NCBI RefSeq assembly: GCF_001293525.1
Contig: NZ_BBYR01000030.1
Coordinates: 62,001-126,000, forward strand
DNA length: 64,000 bases
Direction: 5' to 3'
DNA from: Pseudideonella sakaiensis
GTDB taxonomy: Bacteria > Pseudomonadota > Gammaproteobacteria > Burkholderiales > Burkholderiaceae_C
The notes under the pieces were generated by a model. The model was not told the DNA's origin and made no database searches. It saw nothing but the letters and a program-made list of their open reading frames with translations. Made by a program: the position numbers and the translations under genes. Below are positions 45,707 to 56,885 of the stretch, in pieces; the stretch's first letter is position 1; every line of letters starts with the position of its first letter.

Positions 45707-47071
45707 ATGGCCAAGGAACGCACCGTCTACACCTGCCGCGAGTGCGGCGGCAGCAGCCCGCGCTGGCTCGGCCAGTGCCCGCACTGCAAGGCCTGGAACA
45801 CGCTGGACGAGGGCGTGGCCGAGCCGTCCGGTGCGCCGAAGAACCGCTTCCAGGCGCTGGCGCGCAGCCAGCCGGTGGCCACGCTGAGCGAGATCGAGGC
45901 CGCCGACGTGGTGCGCACGCCCACCGGCCAGGAGGAGCTGGACCGCGTGCTCGGCGGCGGCATCGTGGCCGGCGGCGTGGTGCTGATCGGCGGCGACCCC
46001 GGCATCGGCAAGAGCACGCTGCTGCTGCAGGCGGTCGACGCGCTGTCGACGCAGATGAAGGTGCTCTACGTCACCGGCGAGGAGAGCGCCGCGCAGGTGG
46101 CGCTGCGGGCACGCCGCCTCGGGCTCGCCGGCAGCGCGGTGCGGGTGCTGGCGGAGATCCAGCTCGAGCGCATCCTCGCCACGCTGGAGGCCGAGCAGCC
46201 GGCCTTCTGCGTGATCGACTCCATCCAGACGCTCTACTCCGACCAGCTCGCCTCGGCCCCCGGCTCGGTCGCCCAGGTGCGCGAGTGCGCCGCCCAGCTG
46301 ACGCGCGCAGCCAAGACGGGCGCGGTCACGATGGTGCTGGTGGGCCACGTCACCAAGGATGGCGCGCTGGCCGGCCCGCGCGTGCTCGAGCACATCGTGG
46401 ACACCGTGCTGTACTTCGAGGGCGACACCCACTCCAGCTTCCGGCTGGTGCGCGCGATCAAGAACCGCTACGGCGCCGTCAACGAGATCGGCGTCTTCGC
46501 GATGACCGAGCGCGGCCTGAAGGGCGTGGCCAACCCGAGCGCGATCTTCCTGTCCACCCACGGCGAGCCGGTGCCGGGCTCCTGCGTGCTGGTCACGCTC
46601 GAAGGCACGCGGCCGATGCTGGTGGAGATCCAGGCGCTGGTCGACAGCGGCGGCCCCAGCCCGCGCCGCCTCAGCGTCGGCCTCGACCGCGAGCGGCTGG
46701 CGATGATGCTGGCCGTGCTGCACCGCCATGCCGGCGTGGCCTGCCTGGACCAGGACGTCTTCGTCAACGCCGTCGGCGGCGTGCGGATCGGCGAGCCTGC
46801 GGCCGACCTGGCCGTCATGCTGGCGATCCACGGCAGCCTGCGCGGCCGTGCGCTGCCGCGCGGCTTCATCGCGTTCGGCGAGGTCGGCCTGGCCGGCGAG
46901 GTGCGGCCCGCGCCGCGCGGCCAGGAGCGGCTGCGCGAGGCGGCCAAGCTCGGCTTCGGCGTGGCCGTGGTGCCGAAGGCGAACGCGCCGAAGAAGCCGA
47001 TCGAGGGGCTGGCGATCCACCCGGTGGAGCGCATCGAGCAGGCGATCGAGGTGGTGCGCGGGCTGGCCTGA
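45707..47071 (+). CDS. radA: DNA repair protein RadA
   Basis: A 454-residue RadA/Sms. The N-terminal zinc finger CRECGGSSPRWLGQCPHC, Walker A GDPGIGKST, and the RadA motif KNRYG (IKNRYGAVNEIG) are present, with a C-terminal Lon-like domain. It drives branch migration in recombination. The inner ATG at 45707 gives the standard N-terminus MAKERTVYTC; the frame is open upstream. Confidence 0.95.
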   Translation: MAKERTVYTCRECGGSSPRWLGQCPHCKAWNTLDEGVAEPSGAPKNRFQALARSQPVATLSEIEAADVVRTPTGQEELDRVLGGGIVAGGVVLIGGDPGIGKSTLLLQAVDALSTQMKVLYVTGEESAAQVALRARRLGLAGSAVRVLAEIQLERILATLEAEQPAFCVIDSIQTLYSDQLASAPGSVAQVRECAAQLTRAAKTGAVTMVLVGHVTKDGALAGPRVLEHIVDTVLYFEGDTHSSFRLVRAIKNRYGAVNEIGVFAMTERGLKGVANPSAIFLSTHGEPVPGSCVLVTLEGTRPMLVEIQALVDSGGPSPRRLSVGLDRERLAMMLAVLHRHAGVACLDQDVFVNAVGGVRIGEPAADLAVMLAIHGSLRGRALPRGFIAFGEVGLAGEVRPAPRGQERLREAAKLGFGVAVVPKANAPKKPIEGLAIHPVERIEQAIEVVRGLA

Positions 47072-47078
47072 ACGGCGC

Positions 47079-47124
47079 GCGCGCGGACCGGGCACCGGCA
47101 GGGGCGCGGCCCGGGTCCGTGCGC
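47079..47124 (+). terminator. imperfect GC-rich hairpin between convergent genes
   Basis: Two arms of about 15 bases (GCGCGCGGACCGGGC and GCCCGGGTCCGTGCGC) pair with one mismatch and one bulge. It lies just after radA and before the convergent AraC gene. There is no T tract; a bidirectional terminator is possible. Confidence 0.35.
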
Positions 47125-47132
47125 CAAGCCGC

Positions 47133-48140
47133 TCAGCCGGCCGGCGACGGGGGCGGGCGCTTCGTGCGTCGAGGCGGCCGCTGTTCGTCGCGCAGCTGGC
47201 TCGGCACCTGGCCGAAGCGCTGCCGGAAGCGCCGGTTGAAGGTCGACAGGTCGCCGAAGCCGCAGGCCTGGGCGATGTCGATGACGCGCATCGACGCGCA
47301 GCCGGGGTCGAGCAGCAGCAGCCGCGCGCGGTCCAGGCGCTCGCGCCGGACATAGGCCGCGAAGCCGCCATCGGTGCTGAACAGCCGCCGCAGGTAGCTG
47401 CCGGAGATGCCCAGCTCGCTGGCGGCCGCCTCCTCGTCGAAGCCAGCCTGGCCCAGGCGCTGCGCCACCAGCTGGCGTGCCGCGATCGACCAGGCGAGCG
47501 GCCCCTGCAGCCGCGTGATGCCCGGCCAGGCGGTGCGCATCAGCGCCAGGCACAGGTCGCGCAGCTGCTCGGCCATCAGGCGGGCGAGCAGCGTGTCGGC
47601 CGCGGCCGGTGCCTCCAGCACCGACTGCAGGTAGTGACGCACCGTCGCGAGGCCCGGCGTGTCCGCCGGCAGCCGGCGCAGCGGGCGTCCGGGGGTGTCA
47701 TCGATCAGTGCGCTGAAGCTGCGCCGCGGCAGCTGCAGGATCAGCACCTGCGCGTCGGTCTCGACGCGGTTGTGGCGCGGCAGCCCGCCCATCGAGATCA
47801 GCGCCTCGCCGGCGCCGACGGCGAGCTGCACGCCCCCCTGGCTGGCCAGCCAGCGCTGCCCCTCGGCCAGCACCTCGACGACGAGGTTGTCCTCCGGCGC
47901 GGCGCTCGGGCCGATGTGCACGTCGATCGGCGAGGTGTGCAGCCGCGCCACCATCGTCAGCCCCAGCATCACGCCGTCCATCCGGTAGGTGAAGGGCGCC
48001 GCGGGCGCCAGCGGCTGCAGCCGGAACGGGCGCTGCATGGCCTGCGCCACCGCGTCCGTCAAGCCGCGGTGCCCGGCATCGGCGGGGAACTGCGAGGCGC
48101 AGAAGCTGAAGCGGTGACCGGGGCGGCTGGCGGCACTCAC
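47133..48140 (-). CDS. AraC-family regulator
   Basis: A 335-residue regulator. The N-terminal half looks like an AraC-like ligand domain (GGVQLAVGAGEALISMGG); the C-terminal part has the AraC helix-turn-helix pair (AAASELGISGSYLRRLF and MRVIDIAQACGFGDLSTFNRRFRQRFG). A GTG at 48140 is chosen; the frame is open to 48392 with no coding look. It is divergent from the unknown Lys-rich protein. The target is unknown. Confidence 0.82.
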   Translation of the reverse strand: MSAASRPGHRFSFCASQFPADAGHRGLTDAVAQAMQRPFRLQPLAPAAPFTYRMDGVMLGLTMVARLHTSPIDVHIGPSAAPEDNLVVEVLAEGQRWLASQGGVQLAVGAGEALISMGGLPRHNRVETDAQVLILQLPRRSFSALIDDTPGRPLRRLPADTPGLATVRHYLQSVLEAPAAADTLLARLMAEQLRDLCLALMRTAWPGITRLQGPLAWSIAARQLVAQRLGQAGFDEEAAASELGISGSYLRRLFSTDGGFAAYVRRERLDRARLLLLDPGCASMRVIDIAQACGFGDLSTFNRRFRQRFGQVPSQLRDEQRPPRRTKRPPPSPAG

Positions 48141-48426
48141 TGGAAAGCCTTTCGGGCGTCGCGCTGGGGTGGGCTCTGCGCGCGGCCCATCGGTCGACGG
48201 AGCGCCCCCGCGAACAGTTCCAAAGCAAAGTATAGGGAGCGGTCTTCCGCGATGCCCGGCCGCCAGCCCCGGCGCTGACGCCTGCGAGCAGTGTCGGCCT
48301 GGCTGGGAAGCTGTGCCGAATTTGCCGAGACAAGGCGCTGCGCGCGCCTTAGCGTTCGACCACGGGTGGGTGGGATGCCTCCCCGGGGCCACGCTTCAGT
48401 GGCGACCCAGCCCAGCGGAGGATCAC

Positions 48427-48951
48427 ATGGCCTGCGATTGCGATGCGGACGTGCTGTCGTCGAACTGCGCCTACCAATGCGAGAAGCACATCGTCGACGA
48501 CGTGGAGCTGCACCTGGGCAGCAAGCTGCCATTGTCGGCCTCGGTTCCTGCGCTGCTGGCCCAGCGATCCGACAAGACGCTGAAGCGATGGCGAGAGGCG
48601 CTGGTGATCTCGACCGAGAACCGCGAACGCGAACGCAAGAAGATCGTCAAGGCGGGGGGCACGGCGGATGCGGGGCACGCCCTGAGGCTGACCATCGAGC
48701 GAGCGTGGTTGCAGGCGGTCCTGACCGAACTGTCGGCGCGGGCGGTCGCTGCCAAGAAGGCTGCGAATGCCAAGCGGGAGGCGGCGCGAGCTGCCGAAGC
48801 CGCGCGGGATGCCAGGCTGGCGGCGCTGAAGAAGGGGCAGCGCGAGAAGATCGCCAGGCTGCGCAAGGAGAAGTACTGGGGCGTGCCCTGGGACGAGTTC
48901 GTCAAGCACCTGCGCAAGAACGAGAAGATGACGCTTCCCGAGGGCTTCTAG
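48427..48951 (+). CDS. unknown protein with Cys-rich start and basic coiled coil
   Basis: A 174-residue protein with four Cys in the first 18 residues (CDCD and CAYQC), then a hydrophilic central coil from about 85 to 150 that is rich in Ala, Lys, Arg and Glu. GGAGG lies at the right distance before the ATG. Base use is less GC-rich at third positions than in its neighbours, which may mean recent transfer. I recognise no family. It sits after the divergent AraC gene. Confidence 0.6.
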   Translation: MACDCDADVLSSNCAYQCEKHIVDDVELHLGSKLPLSASVPALLAQRSDKTLKRWREALVISTENRERERKKIVKAGGTADAGHALRLTIERAWLQAVLTELSARAVAAKKAANAKREAARAAEAARDARLAALKKGQREKIARLRKEKYWGVPWDEFVKHLRKNEKMTLPEGF

Positions 48952-49063
48952 CGGAGGGTGCTCCGGGAAAGGGGAGCTGGCCCGTTCGGCAGGCTCGACC
49001 TTGGCCCTGGAGGTTCCGTCGGTGATATGGTGTGTCGCCACCCCGCTCGATCCGGAGCCGCCG

Positions 49064-49384
49064 ATGCCCACCGCCGACAGCGCCCCCCGCTTCCGCTCCT
49101 TCGCCGAGTTCTATCCCTTCTACCTCGGCGAACACCGCCACCCGACCTCGCGGCGGCTGCACGTGGTCGGCACCAGCCTCGCCGTGGTGCTCATCGCCAC
49201 CGCCGCGTGGACGGGCCGGCCCGGCTGGCTGCTGCTGGCGCTGCTGCAGGGCTATGCCTTCGCGTGGGTCGGCCACTTCTTCTTCGAGCACAACCGCCCG
49301 GCCACCTTCCGCCACCCGCTGTACAGCTTCCTCGGCGACTGGCGGATGTGGTGGGAGGTCGTGAGCGGCCGGCGGCCGTTCTGA
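49064..49384 (+). CDS. DUF962 / Mpo1-like membrane protein
   Basis: A 106-residue protein with FAEFYPFYLGEHRHPTSRRLHVVGT and WVGHFFFEHNRPATFRHPLYSFLGDWRMW, both typical of DUF962. Yeast Mpo1 of this family is an iron-dependent dioxygenase acting on 2-hydroxy fatty acids; the conserved His residues are present. It has two or three membrane helices. The ATG at 49064 is the best start. Confidence 0.88.
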   Translation: MPTADSAPRFRSFAEFYPFYLGEHRHPTSRRLHVVGTSLAVVLIATAAWTGRPGWLLLALLQGYAFAWVGHFFFEHNRPATFRHPLYSFLGDWRMWWEVVSGRRPF

Positions 49385-49403
49385 GCGCCGCGAGCCGCGC
49401 CGC

Positions 49404-49892
49404 ATGATCCACCGCCAGCGCATGACCGCCCGGCTCGAGGGCGAGTTCGCGGTCTTCCTGATCGGCATGCGCATCAACCGGCCCTGGCTGCCGCACCGCT
49501 GGCTGCCGGTCGCGGCGGCGATGCCGCGCATGCTGCGCGAGCTGTATGCGCAGCCCGCGCTCGGCCTGCTGAGCCACGAGATGTGGTTCTCGCGGACCAT
49601 CGTGCTGCTGCAGTACTGGCGCAGCCTGGACGCACTGCTGGCCTATGCCCGCGCGCGCGACGCGGCCCACCTGCCGGCCTGGCAGGCCTTCAACCGCGCG
49701 ATCGGCACCGACGGCAGCGTCGGCATCTGGCACGAGACCTACTGCGCCGGGCCGGGCACCCACGAGAACGTCTACGTCAACATGCCGCCCTTCGGCCTCG
49801 GCCGCGCGGGGTCGCTCGTGGAGGCGCGCGGCGGCCTGCAGTCGGCGGCGACGCGGCTCGGGCGGCCGCCGGGGCCCGGGGCGCCGGGCTGA
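49404..49892 (+). CDS. DUF4188 domain protein
   Basis: A 162-residue protein. FAVFLIGMRINRPWLPHRWLPV and TIVLLQYWRSLDALLAYARARDAAHLPAW are typical of DUF4188 proteins, which have a dimeric ferredoxin-like (monooxygenase-like) fold. HETYCAGPGTHENVYVNMPPFGLGRAG is also conserved-looking. Function unknown. It lies 19 bases after the DUF962 gene, probably in one transcript. Confidence 0.78.
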   Translation: MIHRQRMTARLEGEFAVFLIGMRINRPWLPHRWLPVAAAMPRMLRELYAQPALGLLSHEMWFSRTIVLLQYWRSLDALLAYARARDAAHLPAWQAFNRAIGTDGSVGIWHETYCAGPGTHENVYVNMPPFGLGRAGSLVEARGGLQSAATRLGRPPGPGAPG

Positions 49893-49910
49893 GCAGGCTG
49901 CCGCGCGTGC

Positions 49911-49945
49911 TCAAGAGAACGCCGGGCCGGCCCAAGTTCTCTTGA
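49911..49945. repeat. long perfect inverted repeat
   Basis: TCAAGAGAAC and GTTCTCTTGA form a perfect 10-bp stem around 15 bases that contain their own GGGCC/GGCCC dyad. It lies 19 bases after the DUF4188 stop and 46 bases before the FliA promoter. It could terminate the upstream unit or bind a regulator; no T tract follows on either strand. Confidence 0.55.
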
Positions 49946-49991
49946 CCCCTGCGGGGGGCGGGACGGGCAGCGCCCGGCCCTGGGGGCGCGC

Positions 49992-50018
49992 TCAAGTCGG
50001 CGCCGCGCCGGCCGATAG
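49992..50018 (+). promoter_or_regulatory. sigma-28 (FliA) promoter for the PilZ gene
   Basis: TCAAG, 14 bases, then GCCGATAG, close to the FliA consensus (last A replaced by G). It ends 46 bases before the PilZ ATG, the same layout as before the chemoreceptor gene at 6159-6185. Confidence 0.78.
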
Positions 50019-50064
50019 GACGGTCAGCGGGGTGCCGATCGACCGGGCCCGGGAGACGAGCGGC

Positions 50065-50520
50065 ATGGCGGGCGGAGAGGACCTTGTGATTGATTTCGGC
50101 GATGGCGGCGGCGGCGGTGGTGCCGGCGACGCGCCGGCCGGCGGCCTGCCGCCGGAGTTCGCCGCCCCGTCGGCCCAGCTGCGCCGCGAGGCGGCGAACC
50201 GGCGGGCGCACGAGCGCTACCCGCTGCGCATCGACGTGCTGCTGATCCGGCCGGACGGCGCGCGGGCCTTCGGCCGCACCACCGACCTCGGCCGCGGCGG
50301 GATGGGCGTCGTCTACGCCAGCCCGATCCCGGTCGGTACCGTGGTCGCGGTGCGCGCGCCGCTGCCCGGCCGGCGCAGCCCGAAGGAGTTCTTCGGCACC
50401 GACGCGCGGGTGGTGAACTGCTCGCTGTCCGGCGCCGACGGCGGCTTTCGCATCGGCCTGGCGTTCGAGGCGCTGGACGCACACGCGTCCGAGCAGCTCG
50501 CCCGCGCCTTCATCCGCTGA
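50065..50520 (+). CDS. PilZ-domain protein
   Basis: A 151-residue protein. After a Gly-rich disordered start, RRAHERYPLRIDVLL contains the RxxxR motif of the PilZ c-di-GMP site, and TDLGRGGMGVV corresponds to the (D/N)xSxxG motif with Ser replaced by Gly. The beta barrel continues to FRIGLAFEAL. It probably binds c-di-GMP and acts on flagella or surface behaviour, in line with its FliA promoter. Reduced affinity is possible because of the Ser change. Confidence 0.86.
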   Translation: MAGGEDLVIDFGDGGGGGGAGDAPAGGLPPEFAAPSAQLRREAANRRAHERYPLRIDVLLIRPDGARAFGRTTDLGRGGMGVVYASPIPVGTVVAVRAPLPGRRSPKEFFGTDARVVNCSLSGADGGFRIGLAFEALDAHASEQLARAFIR

Positions 50521-50680
50521 GCGTGCCGGGGGGCGGCCCCGCCCGCGCCCCGCGCGGATCCGCCGGGTCGTGCGGCGCCCCCGCCGAGCCGCCGCCGGGC
50601 AGCGGCCGGCCTCGCCCGGGCATCCGGTGGGGCCTTCCGTTCGCTGGCAGCATCGTGTTCTTCGTTCCGGAGACGCTCCC

Positions 50681-51226
50681 GTGACCCTGCCCGCCGCCCT
50701 GATCCGTGCCCTCGCCACCGTCGCCTGTGCCGTGGCGTTGCCGGCCGCCCAAGCCGCGCTGAAGCCCGGCGACGCCGCGCCCGCCTTCACCGCCGAGGCG
50801 GCGCTCGGCGGCAAGGCCTTCCGCTTCGACCTGGCCGAGGCGCTGAAGCGCGGTCCCGTGGTGCTCTACTTCTATCCGAAGGCCTTTACCTCGGGCTGCA
50901 CCTACGAGGCGCACCAGTTCGCCGAGGCCACCGAGCGCTTCGCCGCGCTGGGGGCGACGGTCGTCGGTGTCTCGTCGGACGACATCGACACGCTCAAGCG
51001 CTTCTCGCGCGAAGCCTGCCGCGACAAGTTCGCCGTCGCGGCCGACGAAGGCTCCAAGGTGATCAAGGCCTACGACGCACGGCTCGCCTCCTTCGTGGGC
51101 ATGGCCGACCGCATCTCCTACGTCATCGGCCGCGACGGCCGCATCGCCTTCGTGCACGAGGACGGCAATCCCGACACGCACGTGGCGAACACGCTGAAGG
51201 CGGTGGAGCGCCTGGCCCGGCGCTGA
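50681..51226 (+). CDS. exported peroxiredoxin (BCP-like)
   Basis: A 181-residue protein with a signal peptide (cut after PAAQA). ALKPGDAAPAFTAEAAL and FYPKAFTSGCTYEAHQF give the active site with T70 and the peroxidatic C73. A resolving Cys five residues later, as in many BCP proteins, is absent; another Cys occurs near residue 111-118 (EACRDKF). It removes periplasmic peroxides using thiols. It starts with GTG after GGAGACG. Confidence 0.85.
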   Translation: MTLPAALIRALATVACAVALPAAQAALKPGDAAPAFTAEAALGGKAFRFDLAEALKRGPVVLYFYPKAFTSGCTYEAHQFAEATERFAALGATVVGVSSDDIDTLKRFSREACRDKFAVAADEGSKVIKAYDARLASFVGMADRISYVIGRDGRIAFVHEDGNPDTHVANTLKAVERLARR

Positions 51227-51325
51227 CGCCCGCGGACGCCGCCGCGGCGGCCCGCCCGGCGGCGCGGCGGCTATGCTGTCGGCCCCCACCCTGGATGGCG
51301 GCGCCCCGAGCGGCCCGCCCGGCCG

Positions 51326-51610
51326 ATGACGCGCACGACCCCCACTCCCGCTGCCGCCGAGCGCACCTTCTTCGGCTGGCCCAAGCTGGCGCCGCGCTGG
51401 GCGGCCGTCGTGATGCCGCTGCTGCTGTCGTGCCTGATGACCTTCATCGTGTCCTTCATCAGCACGCTGCGTGGCGTCGGCTGGGCGCCCGGCTTCCTGC
51501 ACCTGTGGCTCGGGTCGTGGCTGCTGTCCTGGGCGGTCGCCTTCCCGACCCTGCTCGCGGTGCTGCCGCTGGTGCGGCGCTTGACGGCCGCGCTGGTGCG
51601 CAACGGCTGA
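51326..51610 (+). CDS. DUF2798 small membrane protein
   Basis: A 94-residue protein with two membrane helices. VVMPLLLSCLMTFIVSFIST and WLGSWLLSWAVAFPTLLAVLPLVRRL match DUF2798 proteins of unknown function. It converges on the kinase-like gene. Confidence 0.85.
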   Translation: MTRTTPTPAAAERTFFGWPKLAPRWAAVVMPLLLSCLMTFIVSFISTLRGVGWAPGFLHLWLGSWLLSWAVAFPTLLAVLPLVRRLTAALVRNG

Positions 51611-51662
51611 CCTGGCCGCCCGGACGGGCGGCGACAGGCCGCGGCGCCGTGCGGGCCGCGGC

Positions 51663-52685
51663 TCAGTGGTGCAGCTTGCCGAGCAGTTCCAGGGTCTCGG
51701 CCCAGCGGTCGTGGATCGTGGCGCCCTTGTTCTGCACCCGGCCGCGGATGTAGGTCTTCAGGCGCTCCCGCGTCTGGATGCCGCCGTCGATCATGCCCCA
51801 CAGCAGCCGGTCGCGCTCCTTGCGGCCGAACAGCGGGAACAGGCTGCGCTTGCTCGGCGCGAACAGGGCCTGCAGGTCGTCGATGATGTTCTCGGCATAG
51901 CGCTCGCGCAGGCTGTTCTGCACCAGGAAGGTCAGCGGCGACACCTCGATGGCGTTGGACAGGCTGCTGAAGGCCTTGCCGGTGTCCTTGTTCCACTTCG
52001 AGAAGTTGTCGAAGCTGTCCAGCGCCGTGATCGACCAGCGCTCCCCCCCGGTCACGATCATCAGGTTGGCGACGTTCGCGACCGCCTTCAGCGACAGGGT
52101 CTTCGACCCCAGCTTGACCTGGTTCGGTTTCCTCAGCTGGGGGTCGAAGCGGTCCATGTTGCCGAGCACCAGATCCAGCGCTACCACGCGGCCCAACTGT
52201 TCCAGGCCGTCGTGGGCCAGCAGGACCTTCGCGATCGAGCGCAAGGGCTTGGACTCGCCGCGCTCGTCGAAGGCCTGGATCGCCTCGTCCAGGGCCGAGA
52301 CCCGCAGCAGCCGCAGCTTGAAACCGTGCTGCTTGGGGTCGTTGGCCAGTATCTCGACCTGCTGCGCCGCGTCGTAGAGGCGCTTGTCGTGGTTGGGGCT
52401 GTTCTGTAGCCGGCGTGCGCGCGAGATCCACTCCATCTTGTCCTTGCACCAGCGCATCAGCTCGTGGCGTTCGCCGCCCCGCAGCGGCACGGGCTTGGCG
52501 AGGGAGTCGATCTGGCCGATCAGCTCGGAGCCTTCCTTCATGAAGCGCTTGTCCATGCCGATTTCCCACTTCAGCACGATCGAGCTGCCGTCCATTCCCC
52601 AGATCTGGTAGACGCGGGCGACTTTCAGCGGCGTGATCTGGAGGATCAGGCCTTGTTCGAGCGGCGTTTCGGCGGTCAGAGGCAT
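51663..52685 (-). CDS. possible lipid/protein kinase-like protein (unknown family)
   Basis: A 340-residue cytoplasmic protein. Several features recall the kinase fold of the PI4K, actin-fragmin kinase and HipA type: a Lys in a beta strand (K39 in IVLKWE), a catalytic-loop-like LDLVLGNMDRF (D171, N176, D178, R179), a following NLMIV (N207) and ITALDSFDNF (D223 as the metal-binding Asp). The insert between the loop and NLMIV is Lys-rich. No signal peptide or membrane helix. Its ATG overlaps the preceding unknown gene by ten bases, so they are coupled. Base use is less GC-rich than the surroundings. The kinase assignment is inferred from motifs only. Confidence 0.5.
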   Translation of the reverse strand: MPLTAETPLEQGLILQITPLKVARVYQIWGMDGSSIVLKWEIGMDKRFMKEGSELIGQIDSLAKPVPLRGGERHELMRWCKDKMEWISRARRLQNSPNHDKRLYDAAQQVEILANDPKQHGFKLRLLRVSALDEAIQAFDERGESKPLRSIAKVLLAHDGLEQLGRVVALDLVLGNMDRFDPQLRKPNQVKLGSKTLSLKAVANVANLMIVTGGERWSITALDSFDNFSKWNKDTGKAFSSLSNAIEVSPLTFLVQNSLRERYAENIIDDLQALFAPSKRSLFPLFGRKERDRLLWGMIDGGIQTRERLKTYIRGRVQNKGATIHDRWAETLELLGKLHH

Positions 52686-53137
52686 GGCGGGCGTTCCTGT
52701 AGCGCGGGGAGAAGGGGTGGCCGGGCGTCGAGCGCGTCGCCGCCCGCCGTCGCCGGGAGGTGCAGCGCCGACAGCGGCAGCACGCTGCGCCCGTCGTGGT
52801 CCACGCACAGCCGGCGTGCCAGCGCGTCGTCGATCGGCCACGACGGGTTGACGTAGAGCGTGCGGTACTGCCGCTCGCCGCGCCGCAGGCAGTCGCAGCC
52901 GACCAGCAGCAGCTCGGTCAGCGCCTGATCGGCGCCGGCGAGGAAGAGCATGGTCAGCCGGCGGTCGCGCGCGCGGCGCGTGACCGTGTGGTACTGGCGC
53001 CAGACCGTGCCGGTGACGCATGCGAACTCGCGCCGCGTCGCCGCCGGCAGCACCGCCGTCTCCGCCACCATCATCGACAGCGGCTGGTAGTCCCTGAACT
53101 CACGCCGCTGCACGCGCGGCTCCCAATGCCAGAACAC
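52676..53137 (-). CDS. unknown protein coupled to the kinase-like gene
   Basis: A 153-residue protein starting with GTG at 53137 (GAGG before it). It opens with FWHWEPRVQRREFRDYQPLS and has a hydrophobic LTMLFLAGADQALTELLLVGC segment. No family recognised. Its stop overlaps the start of the kinase-like gene, and it follows the Ser/Thr kinase gene after 119 bases on the same strand. The base composition and coupling support that it is real. Confidence 0.55.
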   Translation of the reverse strand: MFWHWEPRVQRREFRDYQPLSMMVAETAVLPAATRREFACVTGTVWRQYHTVTRRARDRRLTMLFLAGADQALTELLLVGCDCLRRGERQYRTLYVNPSWPIDDALARRLCVDHDGRSVLPLSALHLPATAGGDALDARPPLLPALQERPPCL

Positions 53138-53256
53138 CTGAACCTCCCGTGGCCTGCGCCGGCCGGCGGGCGGGATGGCCAGCCGGCGGCCGCCTGCGGC
53201 CGTCAGAGGGAAGATCGGAAGCCGGACGCCGAACCGGCCACCGGACACCCCCGCAT

Positions 53257-56046
<2,790 letters not shown>

Positions 56047-56108
56047 GCGGGCAGGGCGGTCGGCGCTGCAGCGGGGGAGCGCGGGGTGGTGCCGGCAGCC
56101 GCGGCCCG

Positions 56109-56663
56109 TCAGCCGCCCGCGGGCTCGCCGAGCGACTGCGCGAGCAGCAGCCGGGCCTTCTCCCAGCGCCGCTGCGCGGTGCGCTCGGACAGCCCCAGCA
56201 GCGGCGCCAGCTCGGCCAGCGACAGGCCGCAGAAGAAGCGCAGGTCGACGATCTGCGCGAGCGCGGGGTCGAGGGCCTCCAGCGACTGCAGCGCGTCACC
56301 CAGCGCCACCAGGCCCTCGGGCGCGCTGCAGTCCTCGGCGATCTGGGTGTCCAGCGCGGTCAGGTCCAGGCCTCCGCCCCGCTTGGCGGCCTGGCGCTGC
56401 CGCACCCGGTCGATCACCAGCCCGCGCATCGCGCGGCTGGCGTAGGCGAGGAAGCGTCCCTCGTCGGGGAAGGCCAGCGCATCGCGACGCGACATGTCGA
56501 GGTAGGCCTCGTGCAGCAGCGTCGTTGCGCTGACCGGCGAGGACTCCCCCTGGCGCCGCACCTCCCGGCGGGCGATGCGGTGCAGCTCGGCATAGAGGGT
56601 CGCGAACAGCGGATCCACGCCCTGGCCGGCGGTGACGGCTGTCGGTGTCGCGAACGCACTCAT
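56109..56663 (-). CDS. ECF sigma factor of the kinase-associated type
   Basis: A 184-residue sigma factor resembling the PF07638/TIGR02999 group. LFATLYAELHRIARREVRRQG and LLHEAYLDMSRRD represent region 2; RAMRGLVIDRVRQRQAAKRGG; and LRFFCGLSLAELAPLLGLSERTAQRRWEKARLLL region 4. These sigma factors lack a classical anti-sigma gene and are often next to Ser/Thr kinases, as here. Start ATG at 56663. Confidence 0.9.
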   Translation of the reverse strand: MSAFATPTAVTAGQGVDPLFATLYAELHRIARREVRRQGESSPVSATTLLHEAYLDMSRRDALAFPDEGRFLAYASRAMRGLVIDRVRQRQAAKRGGGLDLTALDTQIAEDCSAPEGLVALGDALQSLEALDPALAQIVDLRFFCGLSLAELAPLLGLSERTAQRRWEKARLLLAQSLGEPAGG

Positions 56664-56885
56664 GGCCGTGATTGTGGCGAAGCGCGGCCGACTCCTTTGC
56701 CGTCGGGTCGTCGGCCGCCGGAGCAGGCCCTGCAGCCTGGCGTCGGCCGTGCAATTTGTCACGGATCGAACCGTGGCGCGTCTGCTGCATCATCCATCGG
56801 GTGGATGCGGCGCCTGCGCCGCGATGTTCCGCGCGGCCGGCGTCGCTCGGAGCGTCTCCGACCCGCCGGCTCCGATCGACCCGAC

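Noticed and set aside
48141-48426. Possible mobile-element remnant near the lower-GC unknown gene
   Set aside because: I saw no inverted-repeat ends, transposase or integrase traces; only base use differs.
56791-56807. CATCCA-N5-TGGATG dyad between the sigma and ICMT-like genes
   Set aside because: Six-base arms are expected by chance in a GC-rich window and nothing else supports it.
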